This document shows positions 1 to 8,888 of a stretch of 64,000 bases of DNA, one piece after another; position 1 is the stretch's first letter; each line of letters begins with the position of its first letter. The DNA comes from Chryseobacterium formosense. Lineage in GTDB: Bacteria; Bacteroidota; Bacteroidia; Flavobacteriales; Weeksellaceae. The notes beneath the pieces are model-generated. The model was given only the letters and a program-made list of their open reading frames with translations. It ran no database searches and had not been told where the DNA came from. The stretch is from NCBI RefSeq assembly GCF_900116415.1, contig NZ_FPAP01000002.1, forward strand, positions 682,001-746,000. Direction: 5' to 3'. The position numbers were made by a program, and so were the translations under genes.

Positions 1-768
1 GTCTCCTTTCATGTAAACCGTAGCTTTCCCTGAACATTTATCACACTTACAAGTAGCATTCATTGGTTTCGTAAACCAAACTCTGCTTGCAAAACGTGCT
101 GTTCTGTCAGTTAATGCTCCTACAGGACAAACGTCGATTACGTTTCCGATGAAGTCATTGTCTAAAGCTTTGTTTAAATAAGTGGAAATTTCGGCATGAT
201 CTCCTCTGAACAAAATTCCGTGTTCTCTTTCGCCTGTCAATTGGTTTGCTGCCAATACACATCTTGCACAAAGAATACAACGGTTCATATTTAATTTGAT
301 GTTCGGACCTAAATCGTCTGCATCATAGGTATTTCTTTCGAATTCAGTTCTGGTTTCAAGATTTCCATGCTCGTAACCTAAATCCTGAAGATGACATTCT
401 CCAGCCTGATCACAAACCGGGCAATCTAAAGGGTGGTTTACCAATAAAAATTCGGTAACCGCCTTTCTGCCTTCCTGAGCTTTTTCAGAAGAAAGGTTTT
501 TCACTTCCATACCATCCATTACATTGGTTCTGCAGCTTGCTACCAATTTCGGCATAGGACGAGGATCTGCTTCTGATCCTTTAGAAACTTCCACTAAGCA
601 TGTTCTGCATCTTCCACCGCTGGTTTCCAGCTTGCTGTAGTAACACATTGCAGGAGGAACAGATTTTCCACCGATTTGTCTAGCAGCTTCCAAAATAGAA
701 GTTCCAGGCAAAACTTCAGTAGTCTGTCCGTCTATAGTTATTTTGAATTTTTTAACCTCTTCGCTCAT
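1..768 (-). CDS. nuoG: NADH-quinone oxidoreductase subunit G, N-terminal part (cut by window edge)
   Basis: This is the large iron-sulfur subunit of respiratory complex I, part of the peripheral arm that carries electrons from NADH to quinone. Only the first 256 codons lie in the window. The start is the ATG at 768 (MSEEVKKFK). The N-terminal 2Fe-2S ferredoxin domain shows C42, C54, C57 and C79. It is followed by the H112/C116/C119/C125 cluster site of the NADH-dehydrogenase G domain and a 4Fe-4S ferredoxin CxxCxxC at C164, C167 and C170, with a later CPVGAL cysteine. All expected ligands are present. It is the last nuo gene in view, and the operon continues off the left edge. Family assignment is very secure. 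Confidence 0.97.
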   Translation of the reverse strand, partial: MSEEVKKFKITIDGQTTEVLPGTSILEAARQIGGKSVPPAMCYYSKLETSGGRCRTCLVEVSKGSEADPRPMPKLVASCRTNVMDGMEVKNLSSEKAQEGRKAVTEFLLVNHPLDCPVCDQAGECHLQDLGYEHGNLETRTEFERNTYDADDLGPNIKLNMNRCILCARCVLAANQLTGEREHGILFRGDHAEISTYLNKALDNDFIGNVIDVCPVGALTDRTARFASRVWFTKPMNATCKCDKCSGKATVYMKGD

Positions 769-814
769 ATTCTATGCTTTTCGCTTATGCTGTTAAAAGC
801 TTTTAAGCTCTATT

Positions 815-1630
815 TTAATTATACTTTTTTGTATTAAATGTATATCCAATCCCGAAATTGAACTGTGCATACACAAAATCCTGTGAAGCTTTGTCTGGTT
901 TGTTGTTCAGTGTCGTTTTGATGTCGGGCATATTAATGTATCCCAATTTTCCTTCCGCCTGAAGTACAATATGTCTTAAGGCAACCACACTTATTGCAGC
1001 TCTTGCATCCAGACCAAAACCTGCAAGATGGAATCTGTCGCTTCTTTCATTTCCCATCAGTTGAACATTGGATTTTGGCAATAAAGCTCCCAATCCTGCT
1101 CCGTAACTCAGGAAAACATCAATGTTTTTCTTGTTGTAAACATTATGATATTTCTGAGCTCCAATGTTAATATAATTAAGACCATCAGTGTGTTCGAACG
1201 TTAAAAATTCACCACTGTTAAGATCTACTTTACCATTATTGACCATTCCTGCATATTTCGGATCATTAATGTATCCTTTGAAATCTACAACCTGATCCTG
1301 ATCCATCACATATTTCATGTGATCCATTCCTAAAGTAATTCCGAAATTATCTTTCGGGAAATAGGTAATTCTATAATTTACCTGTGGAATGGTAATACTT
1401 CCCGGATTGAAATATGTTCCCCACTCAAATTTGGTCTGTCTGTCATGTGCAACAACATTATCCAACTGGAAATCATATCCATCACCCTTAAAGTGAATAT
1501 CAGAGTTTGAATATCTTGCATTATTCCAACCCCAGAACACCATAACCGAACCTTTTTTGAAAGGGTCAACCTGAGCTTTTACACTCATTGTTACCGTTAA
1601 TAAAAACAGTAATAAAAACTTATTTTTCAA
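815..1630 (-). CDS. Predicted outer-membrane beta-barrel protein inside the nuo operon
   Basis: The 271-aa product begins with a clear Sec signal peptide (hydrophobic stretch ending SVKAQ). The mature part is rich in alternating aromatic and polar residues, and it ends with a strand pattern (YAQFNFGIGYTF) typical of barrel C-termini, although a short basic tail follows. I do not recognise a named family. It lies on the same strand as the complex I genes, 29 bp after nuoF and 46 bp before nuoG, so it is probably cotranscribed. Nothing suggests a complex I subunit, because the protein is exported while NuoF and NuoG are cytoplasmic. The barrel call rests on composition and is moderately secure. 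Confidence 0.7.
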   Translation of the reverse strand: MKNKFLLLFLLTVTMSVKAQVDPFKKGSVMVFWGWNNARYSNSDIHFKGDGYDFQLDNVVAHDRQTKFEWGTYFNPGSITIPQVNYRITYFPKDNFGITLGMDHMKYVMDQDQVVDFKGYINDPKYAGMVNNGKVDLNSGEFLTFEHTDGLNYINIGAQKYHNVYNKKNIDVFLSYGAGLGALLPKSNVQLMGNERSDRFHLAGFGLDARAAISVVALRHIVLQAEGKLGYINMPDIKTTLNNKPDKASQDFVYAQFNFGIGYTFNTKKYN

Positions 1631-1659
1631 CTTAAATCTGTCTTCTTAATCCTACTACA

Positions 1660-3012
1660 TTATACAGTCGGTGCAGGAATTGGATCTGCATAATTTGCCA
1701 ATCCATAGTTCTGTGTCTGAGATAACTCTGGGTTTTTAATATGCCATTCAAATTCGTCTCTGAAGTGACGAATAGCCGCTGCAACAGGCCAAGCCGCTGC
1801 ATCACCTAATGGACAAATCGTATTTCCTTCGATTTTTCTCTGGATGTCCCAAAGTAGATCGATATCCTCCATTTTTCCTTCTCCTTTCTCGATTTTCTTC
1901 AAAATCTTGTACATCCAGCCCGTTCCTTCACGGCAAGGAGTACATTGTCCGCAACTTTCGTGATTATAAAATCTTGCTAAAGTCATGGTATGTTCTACGA
2001 CACATTGGTCTTCATCCAAAACGATAAAACCTCCTGAACCCATCATTGTTCCGGTAGCAAAACCACCGTCAGCTAATGATTCATAATTCATATATCTTGG
2101 TTCTCCGTTTACAGTTTTCAATAATAAATTAGCGGGAACGATCGGAACAGAACTTCCTCCCGGAATACAAGCTTTCAGCTTTTTCCCGTTTGGAATACCA
2201 CCACAATATTCATCAGAATAAATGAATTCTTCCACCGTAATAGTCATGTCGATTTCATAAACTCCCGGTTTGTTGATGTTTCCGCAAGCGGAAATCAATT
2301 TCGTACCAGTAGATCTTCCAACTCCGATTTTAGCATATTCAGCTCCTGTAATATCAATAATTGGAACAATTGCCGCAATAGATTCAACGTTATTTACAAC
2401 GGTTGGTCTTTCCCAAAGTCCTTTTACAGCAGGAAATGGAGGTTTTAGTCTCGGATTTCCTCTTTTACCTTCAAGAGATTCAAGCAATGCAGTTTCTTCA
2501 CCGCAAATGTATGCTCCACCACCTCTTTGAACGTAAATTTCACAATCGAAACCAGTTCCTAAAATATTTTTACCTAAAAATCCTGCTGCTTTAGCTTCTT
2601 CAATCGCTTCTTCCAAAATATCAGGAATCCAAGAATATTCTCCACGGATGTAGATATAAGAAACATTTGAACCTAAACAGTAAGATGAAATAAGCATTCC
2701 TTCGATCAATAAATGAGGAAGGAATTCCATCAAATATCTGTCTTTGAAAGTTCCCGGTTCAGATTCATCGGCATTTACTACCAAGTGTCTTGGTACGCCT
2801 TCCGGTTTTGCCAAGAAACTCCATTTCATTCCTGTAGGGAAACCTGCACCACCACGACCACGAAGTCCTGAAGTTTTTACTTCTTCCAAAATTTCGTCCG
2901 GCGTCATTTTCAAGGCTTTTTCAGCTGCACCGTAACCTCCTTGTTTGCGGTAAGTTTCGAAGTAGCGTATTCCTTCTACGTGTGCGTCTTTAAGTAAAAG
3001 TTTTTTACTCAT
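1660..3012 (-). CDS. nuoF: NADH-quinone oxidoreductase subunit F
   Basis: This 51-kDa flavoprotein subunit binds NADH and FMN and starts electron transfer in complex I. The FMN/NADH region has the glycine-rich GRGGAGFPTGMKW at about residues 52-64, followed by NADESEPGTFKDR and CGEETAL. Near the C-terminus are the 4Fe-4S (N3) cysteines in SCGQCTPCREGTGW and the fourth in TICPLGDAA. The length of 450 aa is normal for the family. The start MSKKLLLKDAH follows an AT-rich spacer after nuoE. The gene belongs to the minus-strand nuoA-G operon and partners with NuoE and NuoG in the dehydrogenase module. Confidence 0.98.
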   Translation of the reverse strand: MSKKLLLKDAHVEGIRYFETYRKQGGYGAAEKALKMTPDEILEEVKTSGLRGRGGAGFPTGMKWSFLAKPEGVPRHLVVNADESEPGTFKDRYLMEFLPHLLIEGMLISSYCLGSNVSYIYIRGEYSWIPDILEEAIEEAKAAGFLGKNILGTGFDCEIYVQRGGGAYICGEETALLESLEGKRGNPRLKPPFPAVKGLWERPTVVNNVESIAAIVPIIDITGAEYAKIGVGRSTGTKLISACGNINKPGVYEIDMTITVEEFIYSDEYCGGIPNGKKLKACIPGGSSVPIVPANLLLKTVNGEPRYMNYESLADGGFATGTMMGSGGFIVLDEDQCVVEHTMTLARFYNHESCGQCTPCREGTGWMYKILKKIEKGEGKMEDIDLLWDIQRKIEGNTICPLGDAAAWPVAAAIRHFRDEFEWHIKNPELSQTQNYGLANYADPIPAPTV

Positions 3013-3101
3013 TTTAGTATGCTTATTGCAATTGGCTTTTGGCTTCTTGCATTTAATTGTTAAAATTTAAATTAATTTAAAATCCAGATTTTAAATCTTT
3101 A

Positions 3102-3611
3102 TTAGCCCAAATCAACCTGTCCTTCTCTGCAAAGATCAAGAATTTCGTCAACTTTTTCTATCGTTAAATTTTCATGAAAGAATTTTCCTAACTGCATCAT
3201 CGGAGCATATCCACAAGCACCAAGACATTCAGCAGGCTTTAGTGTAAACATTCCGTCTTCCGTAGTTTGTCCGTCTTTAATGTTCAGTTTGGTTCTGATG
3301 TGGTCAAGGATTTTTTCGCTTCCGCAAACCATGCAAGGTCCGGTTCTGCAAACTTCCAAAACATATTTACCAACCGGCTTCATATTGAACATAGTATAGA
3401 AAGTTGCCACTTCATATACTTCAATTGGCTTAATACTTAATAATTCCGCAACATAATCCATCACTGGAACGTCTAACCAACCTCCGAATTCTTTCTGTGC
3501 AATATGCAGAACAGGAAGAAGAGCAGATTTTTGTCTTCCTTCAGGATATCTAGCCATGATTTTGTGCACCTGTGCTAAACTTTCCGGTTTAAAAGCTATT
3601 GTTTCGCTCAT
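3102..3611 (-). CDS. nuoE: NADH-quinone oxidoreductase subunit E
   Basis: This is the 24-kDa thioredoxin-like 2Fe-2S subunit of complex I, partner of NuoF. The cluster ligands are visible in the pairs CRTGPC and CLGACGYAP, and the helical N-terminal domain has the usual ARYPEGRQKSALLPVL pattern. The frame is open further upstream, but the extra 15 codons are encoded by the AT-rich intergenic repeat that also precedes nuoD. I therefore choose the internal ATG at 3611 (MSETIAFKPES), giving 169 aa. It sits between nuoD and nuoF with spacers of about 90 bp on each side. Confidence 0.97.
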   Translation of the reverse strand: MSETIAFKPESLAQVHKIMARYPEGRQKSALLPVLHIAQKEFGGWLDVPVMDYVAELLSIKPIEVYEVATFYTMFNMKPVGKYVLEVCRTGPCMVCGSEKILDHIRTKLNIKDGQTTEDGMFTLKPAECLGACGYAPMMQLGKFFHENLTIEKVDEILDLCREGQVDLG

Positions 3612-3700
3612 TTTTATCTGATTTGAAATTTGTGTTTTGAAATTTGAAATTTTCAAAATACAATTTACTTTATACTTGTTTCTTTTTACCTTTTACTTGC
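3612..3700. repeat. AT-rich intergenic repeat between nuoD and nuoE
   Basis: The spacer consists of iterations of AAATTTGAAATTT-like words on either strand. The same word family fills the nuoC-nuoD gap. Because the repeats keep the reading frame open, they create spurious N-terminal extensions (peptides with ISNFK and QISN or QTSN) on both nuoE and nuoD. Their role is unknown. The repetition is directly visible. Confidence 0.6.
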
Positions 3701-4924
3701 TTATGCGTCTAATTCTCCCGCAATAATATTCATGCTACACATCGTAACGATCGCATCTGAAATTACAGAGCCTGTAATCATCTCAGGATAAGCCTGGTAG
3801 TAGATAAAACATGGTCTTCTGAAGTGCAGTCTGTAAGGACTTCTTCCACCGTCACTCACCAGATAGAAACCTAATTCTCCGTTTCCTCCTTCTACAGCAT
3901 GGTAAACTTCACCTTTTGGCACATCAGTTTCCCCCATTACGATTTTGAAATGGTAAATCAATGCTTCCATTTTTTGATAAACATCTGCCTTTTCCGGAAG
4001 ATAGAAGTCAGGAACATCCGCATGGAACGGTCCTTCTGGAAGATTGTCGTATGCTTGATTGATAATTTTAAGTGATTCCCAGATTTCCTGCTGACGAACC
4101 ATGAAACGGTCGTATGTATCTCCTGCAGTTCCTACCGGAATAATGAAATCGAAATCTTCGTAAGAAGAATAAGGTTCTGCAACTCTCACATCATAATCAA
4201 CTCCTGCTGCACGTAAATTCGGACCTGTAAACCCGTAGCTTAAAGCTCTTTCTGCTGAAATTGCTCCTGCTCCGATGGTTCTGTCCATAAATATTCTGTT
4301 TCTCTCCAATAGATTACAGAATTCCTGGAATCTTGGCGGGAAAGTTTTAAGAAAATCCTTTAATAATTCATGGAATTTCGGTGTGAAATCTCTTTCGAAA
4401 CCTCCGATTCTTCCCATATTTGTTGTCATTCTAGCTCCACAAATCTGCTCATACATATCATAAATACGCTCTCTTTCGATGAACATATAAGTAAGACCCG
4501 TAATTGCTCCTGAATCCATTCCGGTTACCCCGTTACAGATCAAATGGTCTCCGATTCTTGCCAATTCCATCAAAATAACACGCATGTAATCAACACGCTT
4601 CGGAACTTTTACGCCAATCAGCTTTTCTACCGTCATATGCCATCCGATGTTGTTAATCGGAGCTGAACAATAGTTCATACGGTCAGTAAGGGTTGTAATC
4701 TGAGCGAAATTTCTTCTCTCGGAAATTTTTTCAAAAGCTCTGTGGATATAACCAACCGTTTGTTCTGCATGAAGAATTCTCTCTCCGTCCATGGTAAGAA
4801 CGTTCTGGAAAATTCCGTGGGTAGCAGGGTGAGTAGGTCCCAGATTCAGGGTGTACAACTGCCCGTCAATCTGTTCTTTACTGTCGTATTGGTTAAGTAT
4901 ATTAGATAATGAGTTGTCTTTCAT
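3701..4924 (-). CDS. nuoD: NADH-quinone oxidoreductase subunit D
   Basis: This is the 49-kDa subunit lining the quinone-binding cavity of complex I, related to the large subunit of NiFe hydrogenases. The N-terminal signature LNLGPTHPATHG and the C-terminal RPCFIYYQA and GELDA ending match the family. Separate nuoC and nuoD genes, rather than the enterobacterial nuoCD fusion, are normal in Bacteroidetes. The open frame extends 20 codons upstream into an intergenic repeat. The ATG at 4924 (MKDNSLSNIL) gives 407 aa, close to the usual length. The gene lies in the nuo operon between nuoC and nuoE. Confidence 0.98.
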   Translation of the reverse strand: MKDNSLSNILNQYDSKEQIDGQLYTLNLGPTHPATHGIFQNVLTMDGERILHAEQTVGYIHRAFEKISERRNFAQITTLTDRMNYCSAPINNIGWHMTVEKLIGVKVPKRVDYMRVILMELARIGDHLICNGVTGMDSGAITGLTYMFIERERIYDMYEQICGARMTTNMGRIGGFERDFTPKFHELLKDFLKTFPPRFQEFCNLLERNRIFMDRTIGAGAISAERALSYGFTGPNLRAAGVDYDVRVAEPYSSYEDFDFIIPVGTAGDTYDRFMVRQQEIWESLKIINQAYDNLPEGPFHADVPDFYLPEKADVYQKMEALIYHFKIVMGETDVPKGEVYHAVEGGNGELGFYLVSDGGRSPYRLHFRRPCFIYYQAYPEMITGSVISDAIVTMCSMNIIAGELDA

Positions 4925-5005
4925 AATAAATTCATTTGAGGTTTGAGATTTGAAATTTGAGATTTGAATGATTTCAAATTTCAAATAATCAATTTCAAAT
5001 TTGTC
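4925..5005. repeat. AT-rich intergenic repeat between nuoC and nuoD
   Basis: About 80 bp of repeated GAGATTTGAAATTT-like words occur in both orientations, in the same family as the spacer at 3612-3700. The gaps at 3055-3100 and 6072-6175 carry looser TTTAAATT/TCTAAATC relatives. No promoter or terminator is evident, so the operon probably reads through. Confidence 0.6.
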
Positions 5006-5500
5006 CTATCTTCCGAACATACTGTCGTTCTTATCGGTTCTGGTTCCGTCTTCCAAACGATATTCTTTCAACATCGGATGATAACCTAGATCTTCCATAT
5101 TCAGGATGGGTCTTAAATCAGGATGACCTTTAAATTTAATTCCGTAGAAATCAAAAGTTTCTCTTTCCATCCAGTTGGCTCCTGCATACAATTCAGTCAA
5201 AGAATCTACTTCAATATTTTCTCTCGACATGAATATTTTCAAACGGATTCTGAAATTCGTCATCATATTATGCAAGTGATAAACAACGCCGATTTCTTTC
5301 TCCGGAAATTCTGGGTAATGGATTCCACAAACATCAGTAAGGAAATTAATTTCCAATGATGAATCTTTCAGGTAATGAATTACCTTTTTGATGTCATCTT
5401 TTTTAATTTCAACAGTCAGCATTCCATAAGGTTCTGAGCTTGAAATTACAGATTCCGGAAATTCTCTTGTGATTGCTTCTAATACAAATTCGTTTGTCAT
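5006..5500 (-). CDS. nuoC: NADH-quinone oxidoreductase subunit C
   Basis: This is the 30-kDa subunit of complex I, which joins NuoD in the connecting module. The 164-aa sequence carries the characteristic region WMERETFDFYGIKFKGHPDL followed by RPILNMEDLGYHPMLKEY, close to the family signature ERE-x-yDmyGi-x-F-x-gHpdLrRil. The start MTNEFVLEAI lies 10 bp after nuoB, which indicates tight coupling in the operon. The length is normal for a stand-alone NuoC. Confidence 0.96.
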   Translation of the reverse strand: MTNEFVLEAITREFPESVISSSEPYGMLTVEIKKDDIKKVIHYLKDSSLEINFLTDVCGIHYPEFPEKEIGVVYHLHNMMTNFRIRLKIFMSRENIEVDSLTELYAGANWMERETFDFYGIKFKGHPDLRPILNMEDLGYHPMLKEYRLEDGTRTDKNDSMFGR

Positions 5501-5510
5501 TTCCGTCCTA

Positions 5511-6071
5511 TTAATTGCTAATGTTGTAAGAATCTAAAAGTTTCTGATATTCCGGCATATCTCTTCTTCTGATGCTTTCGCTTTCTGCCAAAGCCTGAAC
5601 CTGCATTACACCTTCAATGATCTGTTCCGGTCTTGGAGGACATCCCGGAACATAAACGTCTACCGGAATAATTTTATCAATTCCTTGTAAAACCGAGTAT
5701 GTATCAAAAATACCACCGCTCGAAGCACAAGCTCCAACAGCAACAACCCATTTTGGTTCTGCCATCTGGGTGTAAACTTCTTTTAAAACGGGGCCTAATT
5801 TTTTAGAAATAGTTCCGCAAACCATCAACATATCGGCTTGTCTTGGTGAGAAAGAGTTTCTTTCCATACCAAATCTTGATGCATCATAGGTTGGGTTTAG
5901 GGTAGCCATGAACTCGATACCGCAACAAGAAGTAGCAAATGGTAGAGGCCAAAGTGAAAATTTTCTTGCCATCCCGATTACACTGCTCAATTTCGTTGCG
6001 AAAAATCCTTCTCCTTCAAATCCTTCCGGAGCCGGTGCATCTGTTCTTATTATTGGTTTTTGATCTGACAT
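5511..6071 (-). CDS. nuoB: NADH-quinone oxidoreductase subunit B
   Basis: This subunit carries the terminal 4Fe-4S cluster N2, which donates electrons to quinone. The tandem cysteines C49-C50 in ATSCCGIEF, the cysteine in VVAVGACASSGG, and the last ligand in PGCPPRPE are all present. The protein is 186 aa, with a short variable N-terminal extension and the usual core. It is followed after 10 bp by nuoC and preceded by an AT-rich spacer of about 100 bp after nuoA. Confidence 0.98.
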   Translation of the reverse strand: MSDQKPIIRTDAPAPEGFEGEGFFATKLSSVIGMARKFSLWPLPFATSCCGIEFMATLNPTYDASRFGMERNSFSPRQADMLMVCGTISKKLGPVLKEVYTQMAEPKWVVAVGACASSGGIFDTYSVLQGIDKIIPVDVYVPGCPPRPEQIIEGVMQVQALAESESIRRRDMPEYQKLLDSYNISN

Positions 6072-6175
6072 TTTTTTTGATTTTAAGATTTTAATTTAGA
6101 TTCTAAATCACTGTTAATGTTAACTTTAATTTAATTGTATTAATCTAAATTTCTTATTTAAAATTATAATTGAAT

Positions 6176-6547
6176 TTATTTATCCCAGTCTAATGCGCCA
6201 CGTTTCCAGACATAGAAAAATGCAAGGAAGAAAATGGCAACAAAAGTAAGTACCGCAAAGAATCCTTCAAGACCAAATTCTCTGAAGTTTACAGCGTACG
6301 GATAAAAAAATACGATTTCGATATCGAATAGTACAAAAAGTACCGCAGTTAAGAAATACTTGATCGAGAATGGCGTTCTGGCGTTTCCTTCAACAGCAAC
6401 ACCACATTCCCAGCTTTGGTTTTTCACAGAATTTCCTTTTTTCTGTTTCGGACCTAAAAAATGTGCTCCAAGCAAAGAAATAGCAACAAAACCTACTGCA
6501 ACGCCCGCCTGGATTAGGATTGGAATATAACTTTCAGGTAAATTCAT
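6176..6547 (-). CDS. nuoA: NADH-quinone oxidoreductase subunit A
   Basis: This small membrane subunit of complex I lies at the junction of the arms. The 123-aa protein has three predicted transmembrane helices: about 9-28, a central one in KYFLTAVLFVLFDIEIVFFYPYAV, and 95-113. It carries the conserved loop motif YECG-like SWECGV and the acidic FDIEIVF segment, both diagnostic for NuoA/ND3. It is the first gene of the minus-strand nuo operon. The promoter should lie in 6548-6667, an AT-rich stretch in which I cannot fix the boxes. Confidence 0.97.
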   Translation of the reverse strand: MNLPESYIPILIQAGVAVGFVAISLLGAHFLGPKQKKGNSVKNQSWECGVAVEGNARTPFSIKYFLTAVLFVLFDIEIVFFYPYAVNFREFGLEGFFAVLTFVAIFFLAFFYVWKRGALDWDK

Positions 6548-6667
6548 TTTTACATTATTATCTCAAGTTGCAAATTTAGACAATAAACAATAAAGCATGA
6601 AATTAATCAACTTAAAAGTCGCTTTAAAATAGGAAAAACGGGTAATTTAGAATTAGTAAAAATAGCG

Positions 6668-6844
6668 TTATTTTTTCATTTTTTTTAGCAATGTAAACGC
6701 CATAAAGGAAATATAACCGAAAAGTATGCTCGCATAGACAATGTTGATCAAAGTATGCATTCGATCATCAGCAACAGCGAAAAATAGGTTGTAAGCTACA
6801 AAACCTGCAATTAGAAATGCAAAAATGATGAGATGTAGTTTCAT
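6668..6844 (-). CDS. Small two-helix membrane protein, 58 aa
   Basis: A short reading frame starts at the ATG at 6844 (MKLHLIIFAF) and ends with TAA at 6668. The product has two hydrophobic segments, about residues 3-24 and 32-53, separated by a short loop with DDRMH, and it ends in a basic tail (LLKKMKK). The start codon lies one nucleotide after the stop of the acetyltransferase-like gene upstream, an arrangement that suggests translational coupling and a real gene. The function is unknown. I do not recognise a family. Confidence 0.6.
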   Translation of the reverse strand: MKLHLIIFAFLIAGFVAYNLFFAVADDRMHTLINIVYASILFGYISFMAFTLLKKMKK

Positions 6845-6845
6845 A

Positions 6846-7970
6846 TTAGAATTTTAAAGAATACGTTCTCCTTCTTTTATGATTTACCGGATTATAATCT
6901 TGCCAAAGCACCTGTACGCTTTTGTTTTCCTCAAGCTCCGGATTGGTTTCGGCAAACTCAATTCCCATGCTGGTAAAACGTTCGTAGATTTCTTTAAAAA
7001 TTATCGCAGTCACGCCTCGTCTCTGATATTCCGGATGAATTCCGATTAAATAAAAATTGGCACGGTCATTTTTTCTTTCAGCCTGCATGAAATGCCACCA
7101 TCCGAAAGGCAAAAGCTTACCTTTAGATTTCTGTAAGGCTTTAGAATAAGAGGGCATGGTGATGGCAAAAGAAATGAGTTCATCATTTTCATCCACCACA
7201 CAGATTACGTAGTTTTTAGCAATCAACGGGAAAAACTTATCTCGATAGGTCTGAATCTGCTCTTTCGAAATCGGAGTGTAGGTGGAAAGTGTTTTATAAG
7301 TTTCGTCAAGCAGCTTAAACATCGGCTCTACGTAAGGCAGAATCTCTTCTTTGTTGTTGAATTTTAAAACTCTTAATTTGTATTTTTCGGCAATCAGTTT
7401 GCTGAATTTTTCTACTCTTGGAGGCAAAACCTTAGGGAAATTCATTTCAAATTCTACCCATTCTTTCTCTTTTACCAATCCTAAATTTTCAAGATGCTGC
7501 GGATAGTACGGATGATTGTAAATGCCAATCATTGTAGCAATTTTATCAAAACCGAAAGTTAACATTCCTGCTTTGTCTAAATTGGTAAAACCCATTGGTC
7601 CTTCGATATTATCAATTTGATGTTGTCTTGCGAAGTCACTAACCGTGCTGATTAATGCTTCAGAAACTTCTTTGTCATCTATAAAATCGATCCAGCCAAA
7701 TCGTACTTTTCTTATGCCTAATTCTTTCTCTTCCTTGCGATTAATGATTGCTGCAATTCTACCAACTATTTTACCATCTTTTTTAGCTAAAAACTGCTTG
7801 GCTTCTGAATAATTTAATGCAGGATTTTCTTTAGGATTCCAAACATTGATTTCGTCTTTGATAAAAGATGGAACGTAGTAAGGATTGTTTTTATAGAGCT
7901 CCATCGGGAACTTTACAAACTGCTTTAAATCTTCAGGGGTTTTTACTTCAAAAATGGAAACTTTAGACAT
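6846..7970 (-). CDS. GNAT-superfamily acyltransferase-like protein
   Basis: The 374-aa protein has the architecture of a long GNAT-fold protein. The C-terminal third shows an acyl-CoA binding A motif (YLIGIHPEYQRRGVTAIIFKE) and a B-like segment with ETNPELEEN. The N-terminal half contains VGRIAAIINRK and GPMGFTNLDKAGML, typical of a conserved Bacteroidetes family related to E. coli YghO. The substrate is unknown. It is expressed away from the divergent protease gene at 8077 and is followed by the coupled small membrane protein gene. The superfamily assignment is good, but the specific role is unknown. Confidence 0.8.
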   Translation of the reverse strand: MSKVSIFEVKTPEDLKQFVKFPMELYKNNPYYVPSFIKDEINVWNPKENPALNYSEAKQFLAKKDGKIVGRIAAIINRKEEKELGIRKVRFGWIDFIDDKEVSEALISTVSDFARQHQIDNIEGPMGFTNLDKAGMLTFGFDKIATMIGIYNHPYYPQHLENLGLVKEKEWVEFEMNFPKVLPPRVEKFSKLIAEKYKLRVLKFNNKEEILPYVEPMFKLLDETYKTLSTYTPISKEQIQTYRDKFFPLIAKNYVICVVDENDELISFAITMPSYSKALQKSKGKLLPFGWWHFMQAERKNDRANFYLIGIHPEYQRRGVTAIIFKEIYERFTSMGIEFAETNPELEENKSVQVLWQDYNPVNHKRRRTYSLKF

Positions 7971-8076
7971 AGTTTTCTGGATAAAATAGAATCACAAATA
8001 TAATTAATAAAGCGTAAACTTTGGCACAATTTTTACTCACATAATATATTGTTATATAATAAAATCTTAAAATAAA

Positions 8077-8766
8077 ATGACGGTTTATTATCTTATTATA
8101 GGAATATCGATGCTTATAAGCTGGTGGGTTTCCTCAAGATTAAAATCTAAATTCGAATACTACTCTAATGTTCATCTCAGAAACGGAATGTCGGGGAAAG
8201 AAGTGGCAGAAAAAATGCTGAGAGACAATAATATTCATGATGTACAGGTGATTTCTGTTCCGGGACAGCTAACTGACCATTATAATCCTGCAGACAAAAC
8301 GGTAAATCTTTCCGAGGGAGTTTATATGCAGCGAAATGCAGCTGCTGCTGCCGTTGCGGCGCACGAGTGTGGTCACGCAGTTCAGCATGCGGTAGGATAT
8401 TCAATGTTGCAGTTGAGATCAAAACTGGTTCCGGTAGTAAGTATCAGTTCAAATCTCATGCAGTTTGTTCTGATGGGAGGTATTGTTGTGATGGCAATGA
8501 GCGGAAATAAACTGATCCTTTTAATCGGTGTGATTATGTTTGCTTTAACAACACTTTTTGCATTCATAACCCTTCCTGTAGAATATGATGCAAGTAACCG
8601 CGCGATGAAATGGCTGAAAGATACGGGAACAGTTACTTCTGAAGAATATGTCGGTGTTCAGGATAGTTTAAAATGGGCAGCAAGAACTTATCTGGTTGCG
8701 GCACTTGGTTCACTGGCTCAATTGCTTTATTTCGCATCTTTGCTGATGGGGAATAGAAGAGATTAG
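8077..8766 (+). CDS. yugP: YugP-like zinc metallopeptidase, membrane-bound
   Basis: The 229-aa product belongs to the putative neutral zinc metallopeptidase family (YugP type). It has an N-terminal membrane helix, the zinc-binding motif HECGH at residues 96-100, and two further hydrophobic segments at about 120-140 and 144-165. A downstream glutamate in FITLPVEYDASNRA is the likely third zinc ligand. The length is typical. It is a single gene, divergent from the acetyltransferase gene across about 100 bp and closed by a strong terminator at 8798-8831. The substrate is not known. Confidence 0.9.
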   Translation: MTVYYLIIGISMLISWWVSSRLKSKFEYYSNVHLRNGMSGKEVAEKMLRDNNIHDVQVISVPGQLTDHYNPADKTVNLSEGVYMQRNAAAAAVAAHECGHAVQHAVGYSMLQLRSKLVPVVSISSNLMQFVLMGGIVVMAMSGNKLILLIGVIMFALTTLFAFITLPVEYDASNRAMKWLKDTGTVTSEEYVGVQDSLKWAARTYLVAALGSLAQLLYFASLLMGNRRD

Positions 8767-8797
8767 GTTTTATCTTTAAAATCAAAAGAAATATATT

Positions 8798-8831
8798 GCA
8801 TCTCAGATAATTTTTCTGAGGTGCTTTTTTT
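8798..8831 (+). terminator. Rho-independent terminator after yugP
   Basis: A 10-bp stem, GCATCTCAGA (8798-8807) with TCTGAGGTGC (8815-8824) and one G-T pair, is followed by seven T residues. It lies 32 bp after the yugP stop codon. Confidence 0.85.
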
Positions 8832-8888
8832 ATATATTTAAAACAGATTCATTTGAATTTAATATTTTTGATTGAATTCATTTTAAAT

